Below, in pieces: positions 9,036-18,332 of a stretch of 64,000 bases of DNA. The notes below the pieces were generated by a model. The model had not been told where the DNA came from. It ran no database searches and saw nothing but the letters and a program-made list of their open reading frames with translations. How positions within the stretch are numbered: the stretch's first letter is position 1; each line of letters begins with the position of its first letter. The translations under genes and the position numbers were made by a program. Origin of the DNA: Alkalitalea saponilacus (GTDB lineage Bacteria; Bacteroidota; Bacteroidia; Bacteroidales; Marinilabiliaceae); assembly GCF_900168165.1 (NCBI RefSeq), contig NZ_FUYV01000001.1:434001-498000 (forward strand), read 5' to 3'.

Positions 9036-9842
9036 ATGGAAAAAATAGCCATAATTGGAGGAGGAAACTTAGGATCAGCCATTGCACGTGGCTTGGTTCA
9101 CACAAAAGCCTGCGATCCGCAAATGATTCATGTAACTCGTCGTAGAGCCCAATTGTTGGCTCCATTGGCTGGCTTTGGTGTTATAACGGGATCAAATAAT
9201 CTGGAGGCTGTCAAATCTGCAAAAATTGTTTTTCTGGCCGTTAAGCCATACCAAATGAAGGACTTACTGGCTGAAATATCACCTGCCATTGCAGGTGATG
9301 CTGTATTGATTTCACTGGCTACAGGAATTGATAACAAAACTCTGTTGGAATTAAGCGGAGGCAAGAATGCCGTTTTTCGTGCCATGCCCAATACTGCTGT
9401 AGCCATTGGTCAGTCCATGACATGCCTGGCATCTTTGAATGCAACTCCCGATCAGGACGAAAAGGTGAAAGCTCTTTTTGAGCAATTGGGAACTGTTCAG
9501 TTCATCCCCGAAGAGTTGATGGCGGGTGCAACTGTCCTTGCCGCCTGCGGCATTGCTTTTGCATTGAGGTTTATTCGTGCAGCTACACAAGGTGGGATTG
9601 AAATTGGCTTTGGATCAGAGTTGGCTTTGAAAATTGCTTCCCAAACCGTTAAAGGAGCAGCACATCTGCTTATTGAGGGCGGAACTCACCCCGAGGCCGA
9701 AATTGATAAGGTTACAACCCCCAGAGGTATTACCATTTCAGGTTTGAATGAGATGGAGCATCAAGGGTTTAGTTCTTCTTTAATAAAAGGACTGATGGCT
9801 TCATATCAAAAAATTGAGAACGGAAGTAAACAGCAGAAGTAA
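9036..9842 (+). CDS. proC: Pyrroline-5-carboxylate reductase
   Basis: Last step of proline synthesis, reducing 1-pyrroline-5-carboxylate with NAD(P)H. The 268 residues start with the dinucleotide loop GGGNLGSAIA (about 8-17) and end with the conserved dimerisation part containing TTPRGITISGLNEME. It heads a proCBA block and is 27 bases from proB. The ring closes spontaneously from the ProA product, so all three proline enzymes are here. Confidence 0.95.
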   Translation: MEKIAIIGGGNLGSAIARGLVHTKACDPQMIHVTRRRAQLLAPLAGFGVITGSNNLEAVKSAKIVFLAVKPYQMKDLLAEISPAIAGDAVLISLATGIDNKTLLELSGGKNAVFRAMPNTAVAIGQSMTCLASLNATPDQDEKVKALFEQLGTVQFIPEELMAGATVLAACGIAFALRFIRAATQGGIEIGFGSELALKIASQTVKGAAHLLIEGGTHPEAEIDKVTTPRGITISGLNEMEHQGFSSSLIKGLMASYQKIENGSKQQK

Positions 9843-9869
9843 CAGTTCTAAAGCAGCGATATTATTAAA

Positions 9870-10946
9870 GTGTATAAAAGCATCACTATTAAAATAGGGT
9901 CGAACGTACTGACCCGCCCGGATGGTAAACTGGATGTGGAGCGCATGGCGCACATTACAGACCAAATTGCATTTCTGCATAAAAAAGGAGTTAAAGTTAT
10001 TTTGGTCTCCTCTGGAGCAGTGGCAGCCGGCAGAAGCCTGGTAAATTATAAACACCGGAAAGATCCGGTGTCCGAGAGACAGTTGCTATCTTCAGTAGGA
10101 CAAGTAAAGTTGGTTACCAATTATGCCTCATTGTTTGATATGCATAAAATGTCCTGTGCACAGGTATTGGTTACTAAAGAGGACTTCAGAACCAGGGAGC
10201 ATTACCTGAATATGAAAAACTGTATTTCGGTGTTGCTTAATAATCAGATTGTCCCGATAATTAATGAGAATGATGCCGTTTCGGTAACGGCACTGATGTT
10301 TACAGACAATGATGAGTTGGCTGGTTTGGTGGCTTCTATGATGAACACTGAAGCCTTATTTATCCTTACCAATGTGGATGGGATATTCAATGGAAATCCC
10401 AATTCTCCTGATTCGCAGTTGGTAGAAGAAATTGATAGCGAAAATGTGGATTTGACCGGATATGTAACGACCCAGAAGAGCAACTTTGGAAGGGGTGGGA
10501 TGCTAACCAAAGGACGGGTAGCACAGAGCACCGCCGCTGGAGGGATTTCAGTTCACATTGCCAATGGAACCAACGAAAATGTTATTACATTGTTGGCGTC
10601 TGATGCGGAATCTGTGAGACATACCCGTTTTTTGCCGGGAACACCACGACCGGCCGTAAAAAAATGGATGGCCTATTCAGCAGGATTTGCCAACAGCGAA
10701 GTGCACATAAATGAAGGTGCACGGCAGGCTCTTTTCTCTGCCAAAGCAACAAGCCTTTTGTTGGCCGGAGTCACTAGAATGGAGGGAGATTTTAAAAAGG
10801 GAGATTTGCTGAAAATTATTGATTTCAACAACAAGGTTGTTGGAATAGGCAAAGCCCAATATGACAGAAAAAAAGCGGATGAGCATAAGAATGATGCGAA
10901 GTATAAACCATTGGTTCATTATGATTATCTTTATTTGTTTTCATAG
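9870..10946 (+). CDS. proB: Glutamate 5-kinase
   Basis: Phosphorylates glutamate, the committed and normally proline-inhibited step of proline synthesis. The 358 residues consist of an amino acid kinase domain (about 1-250, KIGSNVLTRPDG at the N-terminus, FGRGGMLTK in the nucleotide region) and a C-terminal PUA domain (about 275-355). The start is a GTG at 9870, which places the kinase motif at the expected distance from the N-terminus. Confidence 0.94.
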   Translation: MYKSITIKIGSNVLTRPDGKLDVERMAHITDQIAFLHKKGVKVILVSSGAVAAGRSLVNYKHRKDPVSERQLLSSVGQVKLVTNYASLFDMHKMSCAQVLVTKEDFRTREHYLNMKNCISVLLNNQIVPIINENDAVSVTALMFTDNDELAGLVASMMNTEALFILTNVDGIFNGNPNSPDSQLVEEIDSENVDLTGYVTTQKSNFGRGGMLTKGRVAQSTAAGGISVHIANGTNENVITLLASDAESVRHTRFLPGTPRPAVKKWMAYSAGFANSEVHINEGARQALFSAKATSLLLAGVTRMEGDFKKGDLLKIIDFNNKVVGIGKAQYDRKKADEHKNDAKYKPLVHYDYLYLFS

Positions 10947-11005
10947 CTAAACCTTTAACCTTATTTTAGTTATCTGATGTTACAAAAATAAATGTCCAAT
11001 ATCAT

Positions 11006-12253
11006 ATGAGTGCTATTTCACAGATTCATAAAGCAAGAGAAGCCGCACTTGAAATGGTGCGAGTGAGCAGTGATACAAATCAAAAAGTTTTACTTGATCT
11101 TGCTGATCGAGCGGAGGCTGCCATTGAGGATTTGTTGGCAGCAAATCAAAAAGATCTGGAGAGAATGCCTGTAACTGATCCCCGGTACGACCGTCTGAAA
11201 CTGACCGAAGAACGCATTCGTGCAATTGCAGGTGATCTGCGAAATGTTGCAGGAATGAATTCTCCAATTGGTGAAGTGCTGGAGCAGCGTGAAATGCCTA
11301 ATGGGTTGAAATTACGTAAAATGAGAGTTGCTCTGGGAGTGGTGGGCGTGATTTACGAAGCCAGACCCAACGTTACTTTCGATGTTTTTGCACTTTGTTT
11401 CAGAACGGGAAATGTATCGGTACTAAAAGGCGGTCAAGATGCATGGTATTCCAATCAGGCAGTTGTTTCTTTAATCGAAGCCAGCTTAAAAGAATTTGGG
11501 GTTTCCACAGATGTGGTGCAACTTCTTCCTCCGGAAAGGGAAGCTGCCACAGAACTGATGAATGCTGTTGGTTATGTGGATGTGTTGATTCCAAGAGGTT
11601 CGCAAGGTTTGATCGATTCTGTACGTAATAATTCCAAAGTACCGGTAATAGAAACCGGGGCCGGAGTGGTTCATACATATTTTGATGAAACGGCTGACTT
11701 AATAAAAGGTAAAGAGGTCATTTTTAATGCTAAAACCCGCAGAGTAAGTGTGTGTAATGCGCTGGAGTGCTTATTGGTAAATCAATGCAGACTCGAAGAA
11801 CTTGGAGAACTTGTGATGCCTCTTGCAGAGAAAAATGTTGTAATTGAGGCCGACGAATTGAGCTTTAAATTCTTGAAAGGCAAATATCCGGTAGAACTGT
11901 TAAAACCTGCCACAGAAGATTCGTGGGGTAGGGAGCATCTTGACTACAAACTCTCTGTAAAAGTGGTTGGCGGCATGGATGAAGCTTTGCAACACATAGC
12001 ACGCTATAGTACAAAGCACAGCGAAGCCATCATCACTGCCAGCGAAGCTAATAAAGTACGTTTCTTCAGTGAAGTGGATGCCGCAGCTGTTTATGCCAAC
12101 ACATCCACGGCATTTACCGATGGAGCACAGTTTGGAATGGGTGCCGAAATCGGAATCAGTACCCAGAAATTGCATGCTCGTGGCCCAATGGCTTTGCCCG
12201 AATTAACCAGTTACAAATGGCTTATTGAAAGTGACGGATTAACCAGACCATAA
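11006..12253 (+). CDS. proA: Gamma-glutamyl phosphate reductase
   Basis: NADPH-dependent reduction of glutamyl phosphate to glutamate semialdehyde. The 415-residue aldehyde-dehydrogenase-fold protein has its catalytic cysteine at C250 (RRVSVCNALE) and the conserved GVVGVIYEARPNVT segment (111-124). It follows proB after 59 bases and precedes argF' after 12 bases, linking the proline and arginine genes in one direction. Confidence 0.95.
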   Translation: MSAISQIHKAREAALEMVRVSSDTNQKVLLDLADRAEAAIEDLLAANQKDLERMPVTDPRYDRLKLTEERIRAIAGDLRNVAGMNSPIGEVLEQREMPNGLKLRKMRVALGVVGVIYEARPNVTFDVFALCFRTGNVSVLKGGQDAWYSNQAVVSLIEASLKEFGVSTDVVQLLPPEREAATELMNAVGYVDVLIPRGSQGLIDSVRNNSKVPVIETGAGVVHTYFDETADLIKGKEVIFNAKTRRVSVCNALECLLVNQCRLEELGELVMPLAEKNVVIEADELSFKFLKGKYPVELLKPATEDSWGREHLDYKLSVKVVGGMDEALQHIARYSTKHSEAIITASEANKVRFFSEVDAAAVYANTSTAFTDGAQFGMGAEIGISTQKLHARGPMALPELTSYKWLIESDGLTRP

Positions 12254-12265
12254 ATTATTAATTGT

Positions 12266-13231
12266 ATGAAGAGATTTTTAACACCCGATGATATTGGCAG
12301 TTTTTCCAAAGCCTTGGAAGATGCTCGCAACGCAAAGAATAATCCTTATGCCGACCAGGCTTTAGGACGCAACAAAACGTTGCTTTTGCTCTTTTTTAAC
12401 TCAAGTTTGAGAACACGGCTCAGCAGCCAGAGAGCCGGATTTAACCTTGGTATGAACGTTATCGTGATGGACATTAACAAGGATGGCTGGCAACTTGAAA
12501 CAGAATTTGGGGTGGTGATGAATGGCGATAAGCCTGAGCATATTCGTGAAGCGGTGCCGGTTATGGGACGATACTGCGATATTATTGGTGTACGTTCTTT
12601 CGCAAAATTTGAAAACAAGGAGGAAGATTACAGTGAGAAAATCCTTAATCAGTTTATTGAACTTTCGGGTGTTCCTGTAATAAGCCTGGAGTCAGCAACC
12701 AGACACCCTCTGCAGGCATTTGCTGATTTGTTTACCATTGAAGAGTACAAAACAGTGGAACGTCCAAAAGTGGTTTTAACCTGGGCTCCACACCCAAAAG
12801 CATTACCTCAGGCCGTTCCTAACTCATTTGTGGAATGGATGAAGGTAGCCAATGTGGACTTGGTTGTAACCCATCCCAAAGGCTACGATCTGGCTCCCGA
12901 ATTTATGGATGGGGTTAAGTATGAACCCGACCAGAGGAAAGCTTTTGAAGGTGCTGATTTTATTTACGCCAAGAACTGGGCCAGTTATTCTGATTACGGG
13001 AAAATTCTTTCCACCGATCGTTCATGGACTGTGGATGAAGAGAAGATGGCACTGACCAATAATGCGAAGTTTATGCATTGTCTACCCGTTCGTCGAAATA
13101 TGATTGTGACCGATGGGGTTATTGAAAGTCCAAATTCGATTGTTATCGATGAAGCTGCTAACCGTGTTGTTTCAGCACAGGTTGTGCTGAAACGTATGTT
13201 GCAATACATCGCTGAAGAAGAAGATTTGTAA
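12266..13231 (+). CDS. argF': N-succinylornithine carbamoyltransferase
   Basis: Transfers the carbamoyl group to an N-acylated ornithine rather than to free ornithine. The 321 residues show the carbamoyl-phosphate loop SSLRTR (46-51), the RHPLQ segment and the HCLPVRR motif. The residue known to separate succinyl- from acetylornithine enzymes (Pro90 in Bacteroides fragilis, Glu in Xanthomonas) is P90 here, in GDKPEH. This supports N-succinylornithine as substrate. The enzyme depends on an upstream N-acyltransferase and a downstream deacylase, both present in the cluster. Confidence 0.93.
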   Translation: MKRFLTPDDIGSFSKALEDARNAKNNPYADQALGRNKTLLLLFFNSSLRTRLSSQRAGFNLGMNVIVMDINKDGWQLETEFGVVMNGDKPEHIREAVPVMGRYCDIIGVRSFAKFENKEEDYSEKILNQFIELSGVPVISLESATRHPLQAFADLFTIEEYKTVERPKVVLTWAPHPKALPQAVPNSFVEWMKVANVDLVVTHPKGYDLAPEFMDGVKYEPDQRKAFEGADFIYAKNWASYSDYGKILSTDRSWTVDEEKMALTNNAKFMHCLPVRRNMIVTDGVIESPNSIVIDEAANRVVSAQVVLKRMLQYIAEEEDL

Positions 13232-13309
13232 CTGGGATAGATATAAGGTTATTAGATGTTAGATTTTGGTTTGATAATTAGATAAAAAAGAATCCATAAT
13301 ACAAAATAA

Positions 13310-14083
13310 ATGCAGGATTTAACCATTGTAAAAGTAGGCGGTAAAGTTGTTGAAGAAGCAGATAGTTTATCCGGCTTGTTGAATGATTTTGTTTCATTGC
13401 CATCTCCGAAGATTTTGGTACATGGAGGAGGTCGTTCTGCCACTTCAGTGGCAGCACGTCTTGGCATTGAAACAAAAATGGTGGAGGGGCGTCGTATTAC
13501 CGACAGTGAAATGCTGGAGGTGGTGACAATGGTTTACGGAGGTCTTGTTAATAAAGGCGTTGTGTCGGGAATGCAGGCCCGGGGTTGTAACGCCCTGGGA
13601 ATGACAGGTGCCGACATGAACATCATTCAATCGGTAAAAAGAACCAACTCGGCCATTGATTACGGCTTTGTTGGGGATATAAAAGAGGTGAATGCAAATG
13701 CCATTGATGCTTTGCTGAAGGCAGGCGTGGTTCCAGTTATCGCACCGTTAACCCACGACGGAAATGGTCAATTGTTGAATACCAATGCTGACACCATGGC
13801 TTCGGCTGTAGCCTCGGCCATGTCGGCTTTGTATCGGGTTACCCTGGTGTTTTGTTTTGAACTGCCAGGTGTCCTTAAAGACATTGATGATCCCGGTTCG
13901 GTGATTTCAACAATTACACCGGATGTATATGAAAACCTTAAGCGCGATGGCATTGTGGCCGATGGAATGATTCCAAAACTCGACAATAGTTTTGATGCGC
14001 TTAAGAAAGGCGTGTTTCAGATAAAAATAACCAACACCGCAGGTTTGGCAAGTCCAAGCGCCGGAACAGTTTTAAAATTGTGA
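13310..14083 (+). CDS. argB: N-acylglutamate kinase
   Basis: Phosphorylates N-acetyl- or N-succinylglutamate. The 257-residue amino acid kinase begins with KVGGKV and has the LVHGGGR phosphate/substrate loop near residues 41-47 and the GMTGADM stretch near 100. A 78-base gap containing short TTAGAT-type repeats separates it from argF'. Its stop overlaps the start of the next gene (TGATG), a sign of translational coupling. Confidence 0.93.
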   Translation: MQDLTIVKVGGKVVEEADSLSGLLNDFVSLPSPKILVHGGGRSATSVAARLGIETKMVEGRRITDSEMLEVVTMVYGGLVNKGVVSGMQARGCNALGMTGADMNIIQSVKRTNSAIDYGFVGDIKEVNANAIDALLKAGVVPVIAPLTHDGNGQLLNTNADTMASAVASAMSALYRVTLVFCFELPGVLKDIDDPGSVISTITPDVYENLKRDGIVADGMIPKLDNSFDALKKGVFQIKITNTAGLASPSAGTVLKL

Positions 14084-15144
14084 TGATACCTGAATCTTTA
14101 CATATCGATGCAGTTGAGATGCTGAAAATGCTCATCTCTATCCCTTCAGTTAGCCGTGACGAAAAGCAGGCTGCTGATATGATGGAGGAAAGTCTGCAGA
14201 GATTTGGATTCTCTCCTTCACGCAAAAATAACAATGTTTGGGTAGTTGCACCGGGTTACGACGAGTCCCGACCTACCATTCTTCTCAATTCACACATTGA
14301 TACGGTAAAAGCTTCCGGCAATTGGGATCATGATCCTCTAACGCCGGTAGAAAGCGATGGAAAGATTACCGGATTGGGAAGTAATGACGCCGGGGGGCCA
14401 CTGGTTGCATTAATGGCAGCTTTCAGATACTTAAGCGGAAGGAGCCAGGCTTACAACCTTATTTTTGCTGCCACAGCGGAGGAGGAAGTTTCTGGAGTAA
14501 ATAATGTTGCATCCATATTGCCGCTTATAGGTGATGTTGATTTGGGGATTGTTGGTGAACCAACCCGTATGCAGATGGCTGTAGCCGAAAAAGGTTTGCT
14601 GGTGATAGATGGCATAGTTTACGGAAAGGCTGGTCATGCTGCCCGCAACGAAGGCGTAAATGCCATAATCGAGGCGTTGCCGGTACTGCAATTTTTTAAA
14701 GATTATAAATTTGAAAAGGTTTCTCCTTTTCTGGGTGAGGTAAAAATGACTGTAACCGGTATAAATGCCGGAACTCAGCATAACGTTATACCCGACAGGT
14801 GTTCGTTCATGGTGGATGTGAGAATCAATGAGTGTTACAGCAACCAAGAGGTGTTCGAAATTCTCAAAAACCAGGTAAGTTGTGAATTGAATGCACGCTC
14901 ATTCAGACTGAACTCCTCATCCATACCGCAGGAACATCCCATCGTGAAACGTGGAATTGACATGGGATTGGAGGCTTTTGGTTCACCCACCACAAGCGAT
15001 CAGGCAGTGATGCCATTCGATACCCTGAAAATTGGACCCGGTGATTCAGCCCGCTCCCACACGGTAAACGAGTATATATATATTGATGAAATAAAAGCCG
15101 GTATTGAAACATATATTAAACTGTTGGATGGACTTACGTTCTGA
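14083..15144 (+). CDS. argE: M20-family N-acylcitrulline/acylornithine deacylase
   Basis: Removes the acyl group late in arginine synthesis. The protein (353 residues from the ATG at 14083) is an M20 zinc peptidase: NSHIDTV carries the first metal histidine, the SNDAGG segment the bridging aspartate, AEEEVSG the catalytic base and VGEPT another ligand; ARSHTVNEY near the C-terminus supplies the last histidine. With ArgF' acting on N-succinylornithine, the likely substrate is N-succinylcitrulline. The ATG overlaps the argB stop by one base; a GTG three bases earlier is possible. Confidence 0.88.
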   Translation: MIPESLHIDAVEMLKMLISIPSVSRDEKQAADMMEESLQRFGFSPSRKNNNVWVVAPGYDESRPTILLNSHIDTVKASGNWDHDPLTPVESDGKITGLGSNDAGGPLVALMAAFRYLSGRSQAYNLIFAATAEEEVSGVNNVASILPLIGDVDLGIVGEPTRMQMAVAEKGLLVIDGIVYGKAGHAARNEGVNAIIEALPVLQFFKDYKFEKVSPFLGEVKMTVTGINAGTQHNVIPDRCSFMVDVRINECYSNQEVFEILKNQVSCELNARSFRLNSSSIPQEHPIVKRGIDMGLEAFGSPTTSDQAVMPFDTLKIGPGDSARSHTVNEYIYIDEIKAGIETYIKLLDGLTF

Positions 15145-15476
15145 TGGAATTTAAATTAGATGTTAGATATAAGATCATTAGACGTTAGAGCTCTATTTTG
15201 ACAGATTGCTTTTAAAATGGTTGTTTTGTATAGCCCCAGGGGGGCGTCATTATCAGCATGGGGCAACGCCCTATGCAAGTGGTGTTAAATTAAATTTAGC
15301 TCTGGATGGGCGTAAGCATTATCAATAGAATGTTGGTGCCGAATGTTTCGGGATATATTTTTTAGACAATAAGTTTGAAGTTGTACAGATGTGTTAGTCA
15401 GAAATGATTATAGACCTATCTTGAATCTAAAAATCTAAAAGTCTTATATCTAAATATAAAAAGAAAAGCATAGCGA
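15145..15476. other. 332-bp gap with TTAGAT repeats and a G/C-rich hairpin
   Basis: No gene seen. The left end (15155-15190) has repeated TTAGATGT-like heptamers, and the right end (15417-15455) has the complementary form (ATCTAAA). Between them, 15238-15272 has a G/C-rich segment able to pair GGGCGT with ACGCCC. The argE and argH transcripts could both cross it, or a separate argH promoter could lie here. Confidence 0.45.
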
Positions 15477-16808
15477 ATGAAGCTCTGGGAAAAAGATACT
15501 GTTGTAAATAAAGCCATTGAAGATTTCACAATTGGCAAGGATCGTGAATTGGATGTAGAATTGGCTCCTTTTGATATCCTGGGAACCATGGCACACATCA
15601 CCATGCTTGAAAAGGTTGGGTTGTTAACCGCTGCTGATTTGCAGCAGCTGTTGCCGGAATTAAATTCTCTTTACAAAGGCGCCATTAATGGCAACTTTGT
15701 TATTGAGGAAGGCATCGAAGATGTTCATTCTCAGGTGGAGCTTATGCTCACTCGTAAACTTGGTGATGTTGGTAAGAAAGTACACAGTGGTCGTTCCAGA
15801 AACGATCAGGTTTTACTCGACCTAAAACTATATTCTCGTCATCGGATTTACGAACTCAGCCATGACGTTCAGCAGCTTTTTGCAGAACTGCAACGGAAGA
15901 GTGAGGCGCATAAAGATGATTTGATGCCCGGATACACACATTTGCAAGTGGCTATGCCATCATCTTTTGGCCTTTGGTTTGGTGCCTACGCTGAAAGTTT
16001 GGTGGACGACATGTACATGCTCAATGCGGCATGGCGAATTGTTAATCAAAATCCGCTTGGTGCCGCCGCAGGGTATGGCAGTTCTTTCCCCTTGGACAGA
16101 AATCTGACCACCCGATTACTTGGGTTTGATGATATGAGTTACAATGTGGTGTATGCTCAGATGGGACGTGGAAAAACCGAACGTGCCGTTGCTATGGCGT
16201 TGGCTTCCATTGCCGGAACCATTGGCAAACTGGCCATGGATGCCTGTTTGTATATGAGTCAGAACTTTGCATTCATTGGTTTGCCCGATGAGTTAACCAC
16301 GGGAAGCAGCATCATGCCTCACAAGAAAAACCCGGATGTTTTTGAGTTGATTCGTGCCCGATGCAACAAAATACAGGCTCTTCCTAATCAGATTGGGATG
16401 ATTACAGGAAATCTCCCTTCGGGATATTTCCGCGATTTGCAAATCATCAAGGAGGTGTTTATTCCTGCATTTGATGAGTTAAAGAGCTGTTTGGAATTAA
16501 CGGCTTTTGCCGTTAAAAACATGAAAGTGAATATGGATTTATTAAAAAATCCTCTATATAAATATGCATTCAGCGTGGAGGAAGTAAACCGCCGTGTGTT
16601 GGAAGGCATCCCCTTCAGGGAGGCTTACAAACAGGTTGGCCGCGAAATTGAAGCCGGAAAATTTGAGGTGCCTGAATCCATTCATCATTCTCATGCCGGA
16701 AGCATCGGAAACCTTTGCAACAATGAGATAAAATCGAAAATGGATGCGGTGGTATCGGTATTTTCTTTCGATAAAATGAATGAAGCAATAGCAAAAATAA
16801 TCACTTAA
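15477..16808 (+). CDS. argH: Argininosuccinate lyase
   Basis: Splits argininosuccinate to arginine and fumarate. The 443 residues contain the superfamily signature GSSIMPHKKNP (276-286) with the catalytic serine in the flexible loop, SGRSRNDQ (104-111) and the TH pair at 154-155. It completes the arginine pathway within the window and ends 18 bases before citrate synthase. Confidence 0.96.
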   Translation: MKLWEKDTVVNKAIEDFTIGKDRELDVELAPFDILGTMAHITMLEKVGLLTAADLQQLLPELNSLYKGAINGNFVIEEGIEDVHSQVELMLTRKLGDVGKKVHSGRSRNDQVLLDLKLYSRHRIYELSHDVQQLFAELQRKSEAHKDDLMPGYTHLQVAMPSSFGLWFGAYAESLVDDMYMLNAAWRIVNQNPLGAAAGYGSSFPLDRNLTTRLLGFDDMSYNVVYAQMGRGKTERAVAMALASIAGTIGKLAMDACLYMSQNFAFIGLPDELTTGSSIMPHKKNPDVFELIRARCNKIQALPNQIGMITGNLPSGYFRDLQIIKEVFIPAFDELKSCLELTAFAVKNMKVNMDLLKNPLYKYAFSVEEVNRRVLEGIPFREAYKQVGREIEAGKFEVPESIHHSHAGSIGNLCNNEIKSKMDAVVSVFSFDKMNEAIAKIIT

Positions 16809-16826
16809 CCATATAAATTACGAAAA

Positions 16827-18170
16827 ATGGCATTATTGGAAAGATTAGCCAGGTCGGCAGTTAAGTGCTGCGAAGTTGACAAAGAGCTTTACAATGTTTA
16901 TAATGTAAAACGGGGACTTCGGAACGCCGATTTTACAGGAGTTTTGGTTGGACTAACCAACATCGGTGATGTGGTGGGTTATACAAAGGGAGAAGATGGT
17001 AAAAACATTCCGCAACATGGAGAACTCTATTACAGAGGATACGAAATAACCAAACTGACAAGAGGCTTTCAGGCCGATGGTCGCCACGGTTTCGAGGAAA
17101 CTGCGTTTCTTTTAATTACTGGACAACTTCCCGATAACAAGGATTTAAAGGAATTTACTGACCTAATTAAGCAGGAGCAGGAACTACCTTTTTCTCTTTC
17201 CAAAAACCTGATTTTATCTCTACGCGGGAAAAATATTATGAATATGCTTGCCCGCACGGTACTGGGTTTATATACCGACGATGACAATGCAGAGGATTAT
17301 ACTCCAGAGAACTTAATCAGGCAATCCATCAGTCTTTTGGCTCGCTTCCCGGTTATCGTGGCATATGCGTACTTTGGGATGCGTCACTCTTTTCAGCACA
17401 AGTCAATGATAATTCGTCACCCAAATCCTGATTTGAGTTTGGCTGAGAATTTTCTCTATATGCTAAAGGGTGATGACTATACCCGTTTAGAAGCCGATTT
17501 GCTTGATTTGGCTCTGGTACTTCATGCTGAGCATGGAGGAGGTAACAACTCATCTTTTACAACAAGAGTGGTGAGTTCGGCACAAACCGACACCTATTCG
17601 GCCATTGCGGCAGCTTTGGGCTCTCTTAAAGGTGGTTTGCATGGTGGCGCCAATATCAAGGTGATTGAAATGATGGAGGACATCAAGAAAAATGTTAAGA
17701 ATTGGGCCGATGAAAAAGAGGTAGATGAATATCTTACAAAAATTCTGAATAAGAAGGCCTATGATGGTTCAGGAAAGATATACGGTATCGGACATGCCAT
17801 TTATACCCTATCAGACCCACGCTGTGTGTTGCTGAAGGAGAAAGCACGGGAATTGGCCAAGGAGAAAGGTCGTGAAGATGAGTATAACCTATATGAAAGC
17901 ATTGAGCGCCTTGGGCCTGAAGCTTTTTATCGTTTTAAAGGTTCAAGCTCTAAAGTGATTTCTCCCAATGTGGATTTCTATTCCGGATTTGTTTATCAGT
18001 GTCTTGGTATTCCTGAAGAATTATATACTCCAATTTTTGCAATTGCAAGGGTTGCAGGATGGGCTGCTCACCGAATTGAAGAGGTTACATCATCTAGTGC
18101 CAGGATTATTCGTCCGGCATATAAAAATGTGTCAACCAGGCGAGATTATGTCGCCATCAACAGAAGATAA
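16827..18170 (+). CDS. gltA: Citrate (Si)-synthase family protein
   Basis: Condenses acetyl-CoA and oxaloacetate. The 447 residues contain the catalytic histidine regions HAEHGGGNNSS and LHGGANI and the aspartate in NVDFYSG. Length and pattern fit the Bacteroidota citrate/2-methylcitrate synthase group, so a methylcitrate role cannot be excluded. It lies 18 bases after argH and before a terminator, so it is probably the last gene of the operon and links carbon entry to 2-oxoglutarate and glutamate, the substrate of both neighbouring pathways. Confidence 0.9.
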   Translation: MALLERLARSAVKCCEVDKELYNVYNVKRGLRNADFTGVLVGLTNIGDVVGYTKGEDGKNIPQHGELYYRGYEITKLTRGFQADGRHGFEETAFLLITGQLPDNKDLKEFTDLIKQEQELPFSLSKNLILSLRGKNIMNMLARTVLGLYTDDDNAEDYTPENLIRQSISLLARFPVIVAYAYFGMRHSFQHKSMIIRHPNPDLSLAENFLYMLKGDDYTRLEADLLDLALVLHAEHGGGNNSSFTTRVVSSAQTDTYSAIAAALGSLKGGLHGGANIKVIEMMEDIKKNVKNWADEKEVDEYLTKILNKKAYDGSGKIYGIGHAIYTLSDPRCVLLKEKARELAKEKGREDEYNLYESIERLGPEAFYRFKGSSSKVISPNVDFYSGFVYQCLGIPEELYTPIFAIARVAGWAAHRIEEVTSSSARIIRPAYKNVSTRRDYVAINRR

Positions 18171-18174
18171 CTTC

Positions 18175-18209
18175 AAAACGGCATCAATTTAAAATTGATG
18201 CCGTTTTTG
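18175..18209 (+). terminator. Intrinsic terminator after citrate synthase
   Basis: A 14-bp perfect stem (AAAACGGCATCAAT / ATTGATGCCGTTTT) with a 5-base loop is followed by a T-run. It closes the argH-gltA transcript and separates carA, which has its own upstream region. Confidence 0.88.
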
Positions 18210-18291
18210 TATTTATATGCACAATGCGTTGTTTTTAATAAATAAATATGCAAAAGTGATTATTTTTCTGTTATCTCAACTCTATTATTTG

Positions 18292-18299
18292 TAAATTTG
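18292..18299 (+). promoter_or_regulatory. -7 element of the carA promoter
   Basis: TAAATTTG matches the TAnnTTTG -7 consensus and is placed 33 bases before the carA ATG. A clear TTTG -33 element is missing (TTCTG at 18266-18270 is the nearest). No ARG box was found here. Confidence 0.45.
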
Positions 18300-18332
18300 C
18301 AACAACAAAATAAACCTAATTAAACCTGTTGT

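Noticed and set aside
15238-15272. Riboswitch or attenuator before argH
   Set aside because: A G/C-rich hairpin is possible, but there is no leader peptide, no known riboswitch core and no T-run.
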